Position numbers and translations under genes: made by a program. A stretch of DNA of 61,655 nucleotides from JBBDNV01 sp040877415 (GTDB lineage Bacteria; Planctomycetota; Planctomycetia; Pirellulales; PALSA-1355). Under the pieces are notes generated by a model. It was not told the DNA's origin and made no database searches. It saw only the letters and a list, made by a program, of their open reading frames with translations. The stretch is from NCBI GenBank assembly GCA_040877415.1, contig JBBDNV010000167.1, forward strand, positions 1 to 61,655, given 5' to 3'. Below, one piece after another: positions 1-9,055 of the stretch; positions within the stretch are counted from its first letter, which is position 1; each line of letters opens with the position of its first letter.

Positions 1-44
1 ACTATTTACGGCACGTGCCGTAAATAGTTCTGACCCCTTTTCCC
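1..44. repeat. Palindromic dispersed repeat, truncated by the window edge
   Basis: Bases 1-28 form a perfect palindrome centred on GGCACGTGCC with arms ending ACTATTT/AAATAGT, followed by TCTGACCCCTTTT. A diverged copy at 50003-50052 carries the mirrored left flank (AAAAAGGGGTCGGA), so the complete element is about 54 bp and this copy is cut in half by the edge. I see no transposase nearby. It resembles the long palindromes mobilised by REP-associated tyrosine transposases, but that link is inference. Confidence 0.7.
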
Positions 45-103
45 CTCTTTCTCCTCCAAAAATGACAATGCTTCCGGGCCGGGTTCGCCCGGGGAGAACC
101 AAC

Positions 104-847
104 ATGAAACTCATCCGTCAACTGGCCCGAGTCGCCGGTCTCTCGTCAGATGAGCAGCGCCAAATGCTGGCTCTGATGGATCGCCATTACAAAAACGTGT
201 GCCCGGCCGCGTTTGAGGCCGACTTAAGCGAAAAGCAGTGGGTGATTCAGGTCCTCGATCCCCAAACCAACGACCTCCGCGGATTCTCGACCCAATTGCT
301 GCTCGACGTTGTGGTGGAAGACCGCCCAGTTAAGGCGCTGTTTTCCGGCGATACGATCATCGATCGGCGCTACTGGGGCGACCAGGCGCTCACACAAGTC
401 TGGGGCCAATTAGCATTGTCGCTCATCGAACAGTCGCCTGATCAGGAACTCTATTGGTTTCTCATTGCTCAGGGCTACAAGACCTACCGCTTCTTGCCCG
501 TATTTTTCCACGAGTTTTATCCGCGCTACGACGTTGCGACTCCGCCGCGAATACAAAAAACAATCGACGCGTTGGCCCTGGACAAGTATCCCGACGAGTA
601 CGATTCGGCCGCGAGCTTGATCCGGGCCCATGCCAATCAGTACCACTTACGCGAAGGTGTGGCCGACATTACGCCCGAGCGGCTTCGCGATCCGCACGTG
701 CGATTCTTCGTCGAGCGCAACCCGGGCCACGCGGCCGGCGACGAATTGTGCTGTCTTGCCCCCTTGACGCGCGCGAACTTCAGCCCGGCTGCCTATCGCG
801 TTATCGGTCTGGAGCGGTCGCGCCAGAGCGTGCACTGCTGCCGCTGA
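104..847 (+). CDS. Hypothetical protein, possibly acetyltransferase-like
   Basis: This is a 247-residue soluble protein with no signal peptide or membrane segment. I chose the ATG at 104 because GGGGAGA lies 7-13 bases upstream; the in-frame ATG at 62 has no ribosome site. The middle carries an aromatic-rich stretch (YWFLIAQGYKTYRFLPVFF) of the kind seen in GNAT-fold N-acyltransferase-like proteins, where a Tyr- and Phe-rich strand lines the cofactor groove. The C-terminus has a short Cys-Cys tail and an earlier Cys pair in DELCCLAP. I do not recognise the family firmly. It stands alone, and the next gene is on the other strand. Confidence 0.6.
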   Translation: MKLIRQLARVAGLSSDEQRQMLALMDRHYKNVCPAAFEADLSEKQWVIQVLDPQTNDLRGFSTQLLLDVVVEDRPVKALFSGDTIIDRRYWGDQALTQVWGQLALSLIEQSPDQELYWFLIAQGYKTYRFLPVFFHEFYPRYDVATPPRIQKTIDALALDKYPDEYDSAASLIRAHANQYHLREGVADITPERLRDPHVRFFVERNPGHAAGDELCCLAPLTRANFSPAAYRVIGLERSRQSVHCCR

Positions 848-1239
848 TTCTCGCCAATCGCAAGACGCCCGTTCGCATTTCCGTTGCGGCACACGAAGTG
901 TTGCCTCCTACACTGACCCCCAGCCCCCGACCCCCGACCCCAGAACAGTGGCCGAAAACGCGCGTTGCAGCCGTCACGGAAATCTGATTTAAGGTATCGT
1001 GGGATGGTCTCGACGCGCGCAAACTTTTTCACTTCGGGGGGTGCGTTGGAAATCGACGCCGCGAATTATTCTAAATCCAACGCGCGCCGTCACTTCCGCG
1101 CGGCTCGGGCCTTTGTTCGCGCGCACGCAGTATAGCTATGAAAAACTCCCCGCCCAAAATCAGGCCATTTGGCCTGTTTTTGAGAATTCGAAATCAGGCC
1201 ACGGGCTTGAGGCTCCGGGGAACGGGGAAGAATTCGTTT
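848..1239. other. Intergenic region with a C-rich run and repeat copy A
   Basis: No convincing gene. It holds a C-rich tract near 915-940 (repeated CCCCCGAC units) and, at 1131-1180, one of three copies of a TATAGCTATGAAAA element that also occurs at 41.65 and 45.9 kb. The converging genes on either side both end here. Confidence 0.6.
1131..1180 (+). repeat. TATAGCTATGAAAA repeat, copy A
   Basis: The core TATAGCTATGAAAAACTCC is followed by CGCCC, AAAATC, GGCCA and TTGGCC blocks. Copy C at 45881-45932 (minus) has the same order of blocks. Copy B at 41655 keeps only the upstream T/GC-rich flank and the core. All three lie in intergenic DNA. Confidence 0.65.
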
Positions 1240-2706
1240 TCAGATTTCCTCGAAGGGAAACAGCGGCTTGCGCCGGTTGCGGTAGCCCAGTTGGCTGAGG
1301 TCGGCGGTGGTTACGCCGGGAGTGTTCACGCGCACCATCGTCGGGCAAACGGGGGCGTAGGCGGCGACCGGTGAGTGTACGCCCTTGGCTACGATCACCT
1401 GAAACGCGCCGGGCTCGACGTGGCAACTGGTGAGCTGGCGCAAGCTGACCGGCGCGATGCGGCGCGACGTGATCATCACCGTCTGGCCGCCGGACAATTC
1501 GAGCACCACCGTTTGGCCCATGTCGTAGTCGGTCCGTCCGCCGTGCCGGGCTTCCGGCTCGCTGAACTTGCCCCCGTAAATGCCACGCACCCGGGCGCTG
1601 GCGGCCACCGGCTCGCCGTGCAGCCGGTCGGTCTTGCCGCCCAATTCGAGTTCCACGCTCGCGCCGATGCCGGCGGCCACGGCCCGCTCGACCGACTCGG
1701 GATCGAAGAGACATGCAAACGCCTTCGCGACGCGGCGCTTCACGAGGGCGTGCAACAGCACCGTGCCGTCGCCCGGCGCGCCGCCGCCGACGTTGTCTCC
1801 CATGTCGAGCAGGCAAACGGGCCCGCGCGCCGCCTCGGCCCGGTCGATGGCCGCATCGACCGAAACGAGCTCGCCGACAAAAGCCCCTCGGCGCAGCCGC
1901 AGATACTCGGCAAAGTCGTCGGCCAGCCGCCGGGCCAGGTCGGGATCGTCGTCGGTGACGACCAGCACGCTGGTGCCCATTTCGCGCACGTCGGCGTAGG
2001 GGAAGCCCAACAACAGGCTGGCCGAGAGCACTTGCTGGTCGGCCAGCATGTCGGTCAGCGCCTCGTAGGTTTCGCGGCAGGGCGAGCTGGCCGTGCTTTG
2101 CCGTTCGATGTTGACGACCAGCGGCGGAAACGCGGCGGCCTGCGTGGGCCGGATTTCACCGCGCATCATGCGCGCCAGCAGCCGGGCCGCCTCGCGCCCC
2201 CGTTCGCGCTGGTCGAGGTGCGGATTCGTGCGATACGCGACCAGGGCATTGGTGGCCCGCACCATGGTCTCGGTCAGATTGGCGTGCAGATCGAGCGTGC
2301 CGACGATCGGCAGCAGCGGACCGACGCGCGACCGCAGCTCGCGCAGCCACGAGCCGTCCATGTCGGGCGCGTTCTCCGCGACGCCGGCCCCGTGCGGAGC
2401 GACCAGCACTCCGTCCAGCTCGCCGGCCGCTCTCAATTGGTCCAGCATGGCCCAGAGCAGCGACTCGAGCGTGCGTGCGGTGACGATTCCGCCGGGCATG
2501 GCCCAGGCCAGGAACACGGGCACGGGCTCGATCTCCATTTCCTCGAGCCCGGCAAAGAAACCGCCGACCTCGTGGTGCGAATCGCCCCAATGGCGGCGGA
2601 TGTCCTGCCCGGTGAGCAGGGCCCCCTTTTCGAAATCGGCCGTGGTGGTGGGCGTGGCGCAAAACGTATTCGACTCGTGCTGCAACGCGATGATTCCGAC
2701 GCGCAT
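1240..2706 (-). CDS. MlrC-family (M81) metallopeptidase
   Basis: A 488-residue protein of the M81/MlrC family, named after microcystinase C, which opens linear microcystin fragments; most relatives act on unknown substrates. Visible family signatures are HESNTF near residue 10, APHGAG near 103 and LDLHANL near 138, which supply likely metal ligands, and MGDNVGGGAPGDG in the C-terminal half. No signal peptide, so it is cytoplasmic. Its ATG directly follows the TAA of the upstream rraA-like gene with no gap, so the two are co-translated. The pairing of a small-molecule aldolase or decarboxylase with an M81 enzyme suggests a shared catabolic route rather than toxin degradation. Confidence 0.88.
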   Translation of the reverse strand: MRVGIIALQHESNTFCATPTTTADFEKGALLTGQDIRRHWGDSHHEVGGFFAGLEEMEIEPVPVFLAWAMPGGIVTARTLESLLWAMLDQLRAAGELDGVLVAPHGAGVAENAPDMDGSWLRELRSRVGPLLPIVGTLDLHANLTETMVRATNALVAYRTNPHLDQRERGREAARLLARMMRGEIRPTQAAAFPPLVVNIERQSTASSPCRETYEALTDMLADQQVLSASLLLGFPYADVREMGTSVLVVTDDDPDLARRLADDFAEYLRLRRGAFVGELVSVDAAIDRAEAARGPVCLLDMGDNVGGGAPGDGTVLLHALVKRRVAKAFACLFDPESVERAVAAGIGASVELELGGKTDRLHGEPVAASARVRGIYGGKFSEPEARHGGRTDYDMGQTVVLELSGGQTVMITSRRIAPVSLRQLTSCHVEPGAFQVIVAKGVHSPVAAYAPVCPTMVRVNTPGVTTADLSQLGYRNRRKPLFPFEEI

Positions 2707-3369
2707 TTAGAGCACCCCATATTTTTTGAAAACTTCGCCGGCCTTGCCGCCGGCCCGGATTTCGTCGCGAACCTGGTTCTCGGCGGTCACCTTTTCCCAG
2801 GCCTTCGAAAGCGCCTCGGCCTCGACCGTCTTGGGCACGACCACCACGCCGTCGAGATCCGCCAGCACCAGGTCGCCGGGCTGGATGGTCACGCCGCCGA
2901 CTTCCACAGCCACGTCGATGGCCGTGACGCGCTGGCGGTGCAGGCTGTCGAGGGGACAGGTGCCGCGGGCAAAGACGAGAAAGCCCATTTCGCTCATCCT
3001 GGCGACGTCGCGCACCGCGCCGTCGACGATCACTCCCGCGCAACCGCGGTTTCGGGCCGCAGTGGAGAGCAATTCGCCCCAGATTCCCGAGCGCAGCGAC
3101 CCGCCGGCGGCCGCGATCAGTACCTCGTCGGCGCGGCACTCGTCGACGGCCTTCAATTCCAGCTCATAAGGACGCGGGTCGATCTGGTCGATCGGGTCCC
3201 AGAGCGTCGTTTTGGCCCGTCCTGCCAACAGACCCCGACCGCTGACGCGCGGCAAGGGCCCTGCGACCGCCTGCCCTCGAAACCCCAGCGCGTCGAGCAC
3301 GTCGGCGACGACCGCCGTGTACAGCTTGCTGCGCATGGCGGCGATGTCGTGCGGATTCATGGCGGTCAT
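2707..3369 (-). CDS. RraA-family 4-hydroxy-4-methyl-2-oxoglutarate aldolase-like protein
   Basis: A 220-residue protein of the RraA/HMG-aldolase family. These are trimeric, divalent-metal-dependent enzymes that cleave or decarboxylate 2-oxo acids; a few members are RNase E inhibitors, which is less likely here. The diagnostic phosphate and metal-binding segment is GVIVDGAVRD, with Asp and Arg in the DGxxRD pattern, followed by ARGTCPLDS. The N-terminus has the usual VVADVLDALG helix. Either ATG at 3369 or at 3360 could be the start; a longer in-frame extension to 3624 is Arg/Pro-rich and looks non-coding. It is first in a two-gene operon with the M81 protein. Confidence 0.85.
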   Translation of the reverse strand: MTAMNPHDIAAMRSKLYTAVVADVLDALGFRGQAVAGPLPRVSGRGLLAGRAKTTLWDPIDQIDPRPYELELKAVDECRADEVLIAAAGGSLRSGIWGELLSTAARNRGCAGVIVDGAVRDVARMSEMGFLVFARGTCPLDSLHRQRVTAIDVAVEVGGVTIQPGDLVLADLDGVVVVPKTVEAEALSKAWEKVTAENQVRDEIRAGGKAGEVFKKYGVL

Positions 3370-3720
3370 GGCGTGCAGCCTGGCCGGGGTGGCCAGCGAT
3401 TCATGGCAAGGGGGCGCAACGAAAAGTCCGCCACCGTCCGCGTCGCCCGCAAAGCGGGCAGTATACACCTCGCGACGACGTTGTGCAGCGGGTCGCGCGT
3501 CGCGCGTCGCGGCATGTCCCGGTTCGTCGCCCGGCGAGGCGCCGTTTCCCGCGCGCAAAAGCCTATGCGGCGGCTGGCCTGTCCGGCGGTCGGGTTGTGA
3601 CAGCCGCATCAGTCGTGGCGGCAATTGTCACGCGTTTTCCGGCAATGTGTGCCGATTTGCGGCGTATGTTTTTTGGGGCGGTCCCATTGGAGGAACCACG
3701 CGTCTAACACAAGGTGACCC

Positions 3721-4092
3721 ATGGCGATTTGGGCAGACGACAACGCTGAAACAGTCTCTCCTGGAAAGGCAATTTACCAACTCATCGTCGAGGCCAAGGC
3801 CGCGCTCAAGACCGATCGGCGCGCCGACGTTCGCTATGCGTTCTTCCGACCCATCTCGATCGAAATGGACGACGGCCACAAATACTCCGCGTTTACCCGC
3901 GAAATCTCCGATACAGGCATCGGCCTGATCCACAACATGGATCTCAATGAGGGCGAAGTCGAAATCACCATTCGCAGCGATTGCGGCTACTCGATCCGCA
4001 TCCGCACGCAAATCGTCTGGTGCGCGGATTGCGGCGAGGGCTGGTTCATCAGCGGCGGGCGGTTCGTGGGCATTGCCTCGATCGGACACTAG
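3721..4092 (+). CDS. PilZ domain protein
   Basis: A 123-residue single-domain protein. The cyclic-di-GMP motifs of PilZ are present: RADVR (RxxxR, about residues 35-39) and REISDTGIG (the [D/N]xSxxG loop with Glu at the first position, about 60-68). It therefore probably binds c-di-GMP and acts as a stand-alone receptor, as many short planctomycete PilZ proteins do. AAGGTG lies about 7 bases before the ATG. The 350 bp upstream is shared with the divergent rraA-like gene and shows no clear promoter by eye. No partner gene is adjacent. Confidence 0.85.
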   Translation: MAIWADDNAETVSPGKAIYQLIVEAKAALKTDRRADVRYAFFRPISIEMDDGHKYSAFTREISDTGIGLIHNMDLNEGEVEITIRSDCGYSIRIRTQIVWCADCGEGWFISGGRFVGIASIGH

Positions 4093-4320
4093 TGGTTTGC
4101 CGGCGGCACGAGGATTTGCATCGGCAATCAAATGGCCATGGTCGAAGTGCCGCTTGTGCTGGCCGCGCTGGTCCAGCGTTTTGAGTTCACGCTGGTGCCC
4201 AACCAAAAAATCGTCCCCGACCCGACGTTCACGCTGCGTCCCAAGTATGGGGTGCGACTCGTCGTGCGCAAGCGCCCGTAATCAGTGAACCCGGTCTGAG
4301 CCGACGGTGTCACTCGCTCG

Positions 4321-5136
4321 ATGTCCACCCTCGAACCCCTACCGCTGTACCTCGTCGACGCCTTCGCCGAGCGGCCGTTTAGCGGCAACCCGGCGGCGGT
4401 TTGTCTCGTCGACGCGTGGCCCGACGACGCCTGGTTGCAAAGCGTGGCGGCGGAATTGAAGCACTCGGAGACGGCTTTCGTCCGGCCGGGGCCAAAAAGT
4501 TTCGACCTACGCTGGTTTACGCCGGCCTTGGAAGTCGACCTTTGCGGCCATGCCACGCTGGCCAGCGCGTGTGTCCTGTGGCACACCGGACGCGCGGCCG
4601 TCGACGAGCCGATTCGCTTTTCCACCCGCAGCGGCATCCTGACCGCGCGCGAGCAGGGGGGAAAAATCGGGCTCGACTTTCCGCTGGACCCGCAAACCGA
4701 AACGCGCGCTCCGCCGGGTCTTCTCGAAGCCTTGGGTGTCGAGGCCAAATACGTGGGCCAGGGCCGGTTCGACTTTCTGGTCGAACTGGCGTCGGAGGCC
4801 GAGCTGCGGCGGATGGCCCCCGACTTTGTGCGCTTGGCCGCGGTCGACTGCCGCGGGGTGATTGTCACAGCCCGCTCGTCGGGCGCGCCTTTCGATTTCG
4901 TATCGCGATTTTTCGCGCCGGCATCCGGAGTGGACGAGGACCCCGTCACGGGTTCGGCCCACTGCACGCTGGCCCACTTTTGGCAGAAGCGGCTGGGCCG
5001 CGACCGGTTCCAAGCGTACCAGGCGTCGCGACGCGGCGGCGTGGTGGGGGTTTCCATCGACGGCGATCGGGTGCTTTTGACCGGACGAGCGGTGTTGGTC
5101 TTTGAAGGCCGACTGCGAGCCGGGGCGTCGCCGTGA
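4321..5136 (+). CDS. PhzF-family isomerase
   Basis: A 271-residue protein of the PhzF/DapF fold, a two-lobed isomerase named after the phenazine enzyme. The start (LYLVDAFAERPFSGNPAAV), the KHSETAF segment containing the catalytic Glu (residue 50), the LCGHATLA strand and EDPVTGSAHCTL in the second lobe are all family hallmarks. No other phenazine genes are present, so the substrate is unknown; most homologues outside phenazine clusters are uncharacterised. It is followed after 69 bp by a small cupin on the same strand, and the two may be co-transcribed. Confidence 0.9.
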   Translation: MSTLEPLPLYLVDAFAERPFSGNPAAVCLVDAWPDDAWLQSVAAELKHSETAFVRPGPKSFDLRWFTPALEVDLCGHATLASACVLWHTGRAAVDEPIRFSTRSGILTAREQGGKIGLDFPLDPQTETRAPPGLLEALGVEAKYVGQGRFDFLVELASEAELRRMAPDFVRLAAVDCRGVIVTARSSGAPFDFVSRFFAPASGVDEDPVTGSAHCTLAHFWQKRLGRDRFQAYQASRRGGVVGVSIDGDRVLLTGRAVLVFEGRLRAGASP

Positions 5137-5205
5137 CGCTTGATCGGGCCCCCTCGATGATTTACAAAGGGGCGCTCACAAGTCCAGCAGTCCCGGACGC
5201 ACGCC

Positions 5206-5571
5206 ATGGCCACGCACATCGAGAAGCCGACCCGAGTCCAGGCGGCCGGGCAACCGCCCAAGTCGATCGAGGAGTTCGTCGGCCGCGTCAATTCGCGCAC
5301 CGAGGCGTTGAGCATCGCCCGCATGGTGAGCCCTTCGGGCTGGACCGAGCCTGGCCAGACGCCCGCGTTCGACGAATACACGGTCGTGTTGCGCGGCAGC
5401 CTGCGCGTGAAGCTCAAGGACCGGGAACTGGACGTCGCCGCCGGCCAGGCCATCGTCGTCCACGGCGGCGAGTGGGTTCAATACAGCACGCCGGACCCGG
5501 CAGGCGCCGAATATGTCGCCGTCTGCTTGCCTGCCTTCTCACCGGACACCGTGCATCGCGATTCCGCCTGA
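5206..5571 (+). CDS. Small cupin-domain protein
   Basis: A 121-residue single cupin barrel. The second cupin motif is visible in the LRVKLKDRELDVAAGQAIVV stretch, with the Gly and hydrophobic pattern of the beta-turns. The first motif is reduced: the usual paired His are absent and the segment reads FDEYTVVLRGSL, so metal binding is uncertain. Such proteins are often sugar or ethanolamine-type ligand binders or small isomerases. The start is an ATG in CGCCATGG context. It lies downstream of phzF-like on the same strand. Confidence 0.75.
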   Translation: MATHIEKPTRVQAAGQPPKSIEEFVGRVNSRTEALSIARMVSPSGWTEPGQTPAFDEYTVVLRGSLRVKLKDRELDVAAGQAIVVHGGEWVQYSTPDPAGAEYVAVCLPAFSPDTVHRDSA

Positions 5572-5586
5572 GCGCAAGGTGGTTGA

Positions 5587-5682
5587 CGAATCACTTACCA
5601 GTTCTACAAAGAGGGATTCCCTTACCCGGAGGAACGAAAGTTTTATGCCGACGACCAGGAGCACGTCGTCACGCTGCCCTGA
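5587..5682 (+). pseudogene. C-terminal remnant of an unidentified gene
   Basis: An open stretch without a start codon encodes a well-formed, aromatic and charged tail (YQFYKEGFPYPEERKFYADD, then HVVTLP and TGA). The codon use and residue mix look like real coding sequence. It is cut off upstream by a TGA at 5584 and lies in the gap between the cupin and the converging esterase. It may be the surviving end of a deleted gene; I cannot name the family. Confidence 0.35.
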
Positions 5683-5699
5683 TCAACCCGCCCTTTGAC

Positions 5700-6968
5700 T
5701 CACTTCGCGGTGCGGGCTGCCGGCCGGCCGAAATGCCGATCGGCGAAGTCGAGATATTTGAGCCAGTCGTAGTCCGTCAGCGCGTGTTTGCCCGTGCGGA
5801 TGTGATAGCCGATGAAATCGCCGACCGGCTGGTTCACCGGCGGCGGCTCGCTTGTTCCCAGGCCTGCGCGGCCGCATAGGCGATAGACCGTCTCCGCTCC
5901 GAGCGCCGCAAGAAACTCGCCTTTGGGGTCGGCCCAACCGTCATCCTGGGCGCTGGCGATATACACCGGACGCGGCGCGATCAAGGCCACCAGCTCGTGC
6001 TGATCGATCGGCAGCCGGTCTTCGTGGCCGTCATATTTCTTGAAGTTGCCGCAGAACCAGTGAGGAAAGACACGGTTGATGCGGGCCACCGTTTCGCCAA
6101 AGATGCGCCGGCTCAGCGCCGCGCCGCCGCAACCGGAGTCGTTGGAAATCACGATCGCGAACCGCTCATCACAAGCGCCGGCCCAAAGCGCCGTCTTGCC
6201 CCGCCGCGAATGGCCGATGACCGCCACGCGCGCGGCGTCGATCTCGGGATCCTGCTCCATGTAGTCCAAAGCCCGGCTGAGCCCCCAGGCCCAAACGGCG
6301 ATCGCGCCCGGCTCCTCGGGTCCCGGCGGGCCCGAGCGGTCGGGGTAGAAATGGTCAAGCACGCCCTGGCGAAACGTCTCCTTGTCGTCGGGACAAAAGT
6401 TGTCCGGGTCGAGCGTGGCGATCGCATATCCGCGCTCGAGGATCACGTCCAAAAGACGTTTTCCCGGCAGCGGCTCGCCAACCTCCGCCTCCAACGGTTT
6501 GCCCGGCAGGGGTTGCTCGGAGGCCGTGTCGAACAGGTGCACTCCGACGAACGCCGGCAGGGGGCGCCGCGCTTTGATCGGCACAAACATCGCGACAGCC
6601 AACAACAGCACCGGACCGCTCGGCGACGGCAACTCGACGCGCACGTCCTTCCGCGTGCCCTTGCCGTGCAAATGGTCGGGCGTCGACTCGGTGACGCGGA
6701 AGCGGGTCATGCGCGGCTCGGGCGGCCGGCGGCCGTATACGTGTTTTTCGAACAGCTCAAGCAGCTCGCCGCGTCGCTCTTTGCGCCACATGGCGGCACT
6801 GGTGACGGGCCGCCCGTCCTGCATGACCAACGGATCGGGCAGCGTGTACGGGGGCACCTTGGCCTCGTCGTAGTTCGTTGGCTCATCGTCCGCCGCGGCC
6901 GGCGCCGCCAGGCTGGCTGCCGCCGCCGCTGTCAGCAAGGCCGCGCAATGCCAATGGGTGCGTTTCAT
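5700..6968 (-). CDS. Secreted CE15-like esterase (alpha/beta hydrolase)
   Basis: About 422 residues with a Sec signal peptide ending near AAPAAA. The architecture fits CE15 glucuronoyl esterases, which cut the ester between lignin alcohols and glucuronic acid on xylan: a nucleophile elbow GHSRRGK (family consensus GCSRxGK, with His replacing the usual Cys), a DSGCGGAALSRR segment, and a late catalytic His in IRTGKHALTDYDW. The ATG at 6968 is preferred to an in-frame GTG at 6980. Close relatives are annotated as acetylxylan esterases, so substrate is uncertain. Role: exported degradation of plant or algal polysaccharide. It is divergent from the crotonase gene. Confidence 0.8.
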   Translation of the reverse strand: MKRTHWHCAALLTAAAAASLAAPAAADDEPTNYDEAKVPPYTLPDPLVMQDGRPVTSAAMWRKERRGELLELFEKHVYGRRPPEPRMTRFRVTESTPDHLHGKGTRKDVRVELPSPSGPVLLLAVAMFVPIKARRPLPAFVGVHLFDTASEQPLPGKPLEAEVGEPLPGKRLLDVILERGYAIATLDPDNFCPDDKETFRQGVLDHFYPDRSGPPGPEEPGAIAVWAWGLSRALDYMEQDPEIDAARVAVIGHSRRGKTALWAGACDERFAIVISNDSGCGGAALSRRIFGETVARINRVFPHWFCGNFKKYDGHEDRLPIDQHELVALIAPRPVYIASAQDDGWADPKGEFLAALGAETVYRLCGRAGLGTSEPPPVNQPVGDFIGYHIRTGKHALTDYDWLKYLDFADRHFGRPAARTAK

Positions 6969-7068
6969 GGTTCGATTCACCAGCGTTTGAGGGGACCGTG
7001 CAAGTTCGTTCGCGATCGTTATAATGTGGCCACCCGCACGCCCGGATGCAAGTCAGGAGCACCTTCCG

Positions 7069-7824
7069 ATGATCCAACTCGAGACCCGAGGAACCGTGAC
7101 GATTCTTCGCATGCAGCGCGGCAAAGGAAACGCGCTCAACCTCGAGTTGCTCGAGGCCATTTACGAGGCGCTTGCGACGATCGAGAACAGTTCCGCCCGA
7201 GCCGCCATCATCACGGGGCAGGGAACCGTATTTGGCGCCGGGGTCGACTTGCCGGAGCTGGTCGCCGGCGGCGAACCCTACGTGCGGAAATTCGTTCCGT
7301 TCATGGTCAAGGTGTTCGAGCGGCTGGCCACCTTTCCCAAGCCGCTGGTCGCGGCCGTCAACGGCCACGCGATTGCCGGCGGCGCGATCCTCATGCTGGC
7401 CTGCGACCAAAGATTGCTCGCCCGCGGCACGGCCCGCATCGGACTGACCGAGATTCAGGTCGGCGTGCCGTTTCCGGCCTTGGCGCTGGAGATTGCCCGC
7501 TTTGCCACGCCGCCGGAGCATTTCGCCACGCTGATTTGCACGGGCCGCACCTGGCCGCCCGACCAGGCGTTGGCCCACGGACTGGTCGACGAATTGCTCG
7601 AGCCGGAGCGTCTGGACGAACGGGCCTTCGAGGTGGCCAAAGAGCTCGGCGCGCTGCTGCCGGCCACGTTCAAGGCAACGAAGCTGGCCGTGCGCCGCCC
7701 GATGCTCGAAGCCGCGCGGCTTACGGCTCCCGACGACGCGGCGGTGATCGACTACTGGTGTTCCGACGAAGTGCTCAAGCAGATGGCCGCCTTCGCCGAG
7801 CGGAACATCAAGCGAAAAGCATAG
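7069..7824 (+). CDS. Enoyl-CoA hydratase/isomerase family protein
   Basis: A 251-residue crotonase-fold protein. The first oxyanion-hole segment reads GTVFGAGVDL and the second GHAIAGGAILMLACD, which is the crotonase signature; the following IGLTEIQVGVPFP carries the Glu at the usual second acid position. It could hydrate or isomerise an acyl-CoA, but no beta-oxidation partners are nearby. AGGAG ends 9 bases before the ATG at 7069, which decides the start over the longer open frame from 7024. C-terminus is Lys/Arg-rich. Confidence 0.88.
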   Translation: MIQLETRGTVTILRMQRGKGNALNLELLEAIYEALATIENSSARAAIITGQGTVFGAGVDLPELVAGGEPYVRKFVPFMVKVFERLATFPKPLVAAVNGHAIAGGAILMLACDQRLLARGTARIGLTEIQVGVPFPALALEIARFATPPEHFATLICTGRTWPPDQALAHGLVDELLEPERLDERAFEVAKELGALLPATFKATKLAVRRPMLEAARLTAPDDAAVIDYWCSDEVLKQMAAFAERNIKRKA

Positions 7825-7866
7825 CTCTCGTTCCCGGTTTAATCGTTCGATCACGCGCGAGGGGAG

Positions 7867-8796
7867 ATGAAACACGCATTCGCAGCAGCCATCTCGCTGG
7901 CATTTCTCGTCGCTTTCTCCGCGGCGCATGGGGAGGAAGGCGTTTCATTCGTGCCGCAAACCGACAGCCTGCAAATCAAAATTGCCGGCCGGCCGTTTGC
8001 AACGTACGTGTTTCGCGACGACAAGATTCCGCGTCCTTACCTGGGCCACGTACGCGCGCCGGACGGAACGCAAGTGACCCGAAATCATCCGCCCGTCGAG
8101 GGCCAAGACGCCACCGACCACGACACCTTCCACCCGGGTATCTGGCTGGCTTTCGGCGACCTGTCGGGCGCCGATTTCTGGCGCAACAAGGCGACTGTCA
8201 AGCACCTCGAATTCGTCGAGAAACCGGCCGCGGACTCCGGCGGCGGCCGCTTTGCCGTCAAGAACCGCTACCTTTCGGGCGACAAGACGATCTGCGATGA
8301 GCTCTGCCGAATCGCGATTCGCGTCCGTCCGTCCGGCTACCTCGTTGTTTGGGACTCGCAGTTCAGCGGTCCCGACGATTTCTACTTCGGCGACCAGGAA
8401 GAGCTGGGGCTGGGCGTCCGCGTGGCGACGCCGTTGGCCGTGAAAAACGGCGGGCGGATGACCAACAGCAACGGCCTCGTGAACGAAAAACAGATTTGGG
8501 GCAAGCAGGCCGACTGGTGCGACTACTCGGGCACGATTGACGGCCGGCCGCTCGGCATCTTGCTGGTGCCCGACCCGCGGAATTTTCGCAGCTCGTGGTT
8601 CCACGCCCGGGATTACGGTTTCCTGGCCGCCAACCCGTTCGGCCGCAAGGCCTTCACCGGCGGCGCGAAGAGCAAAGTGACCGTTGGGAAGGGAGAATCG
8701 CTGCGGCTGCGGTACGCCGTGTTGATTCACTCCGGCCCCATCGATTTGCAAGCGGCGAACCGCGACGCGCTTTCGGTGCTCGAGGCCGCCCGGTAG
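7867..8796 (+). CDS. Secreted PmoA-like protein (DUF6807)
   Basis: A 309-residue protein with a clear signal peptide (cleavage near AAHGEE). The body matches the DUF6807 or PmoA family common in planctomycetes and verrucomicrobia: DHDTFHPGIWLAFGDLSG near the middle with conserved His, DQEELGLGVRVATPL, and a late HARDYGFLAANPFGR segment. The name comes from methane monooxygenase neighbours, but the proteins are not enzyme subunits; they are predicted beta-sandwich secreted proteins probably linked to carbohydrate use. It sits 42 bp after the crotonase gene on the same strand, possibly co-transcribed; function unknown. Confidence 0.82.
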   Translation: MKHAFAAAISLAFLVAFSAAHGEEGVSFVPQTDSLQIKIAGRPFATYVFRDDKIPRPYLGHVRAPDGTQVTRNHPPVEGQDATDHDTFHPGIWLAFGDLSGADFWRNKATVKHLEFVEKPAADSGGGRFAVKNRYLSGDKTICDELCRIAIRVRPSGYLVVWDSQFSGPDDFYFGDQEELGLGVRVATPLAVKNGGRMTNSNGLVNEKQIWGKQADWCDYSGTIDGRPLGILLVPDPRNFRSSWFHARDYGFLAANPFGRKAFTGGAKSKVTVGKGESLRLRYAVLIHSGPIDLQAANRDALSVLEAAR

Positions 8797-9055
8797 CCGA
8801 ACCCGGTCTTCTCGTTTCGCGTCTTCGCGAAGTAACGATTTTGCGGCTCCTGTCCGTTGTCCGGCGCGAATTTGCTGATCTTGACGGGCCGCGTCAATCG
8901 GTCGTTTTCAAACTTCGCGTGGAAGCGCCCCCGTTACGGCGGCAAGCCGGGCGCGCAACGGCGACTCGATCGGAGTTGCCAGCTAGGCTTTCAGGAGGCA
9001 ACGCGTGCGCCATCGCGCGCGCCGCGATGGAAAGGGGACTCTGGAGGGTGCTTTC
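8797..9055 (+). other. Intergenic region
   Basis: About 260 bp with no convincing gene. It ends in a good ribosome site (GGAGG at 9043-9047) for the TPR gene. No clear promoter or hairpin seen. Confidence 0.4.

Noticed and set aside
915..940. Possible G-quadruplex or CRISPR-like unit in the C-rich tract
   Set aside because: The units are too short and irregular for CRISPR, and the run is a common C-rich low-complexity stretch in such genomes.
1375..3600. A 741-codon open frame on the plus strand
   Set aside because: It is antisense to the MlrC and RraA-like genes, which have clear family motifs; its product is a Gly/His/Arg/Ala-rich string typical of high-GC shadow frames.
4321..5136. Phenazine biosynthesis cluster
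   Set aside because: Only the PhzF homologue is present; no PhzA-E/G genes are near.
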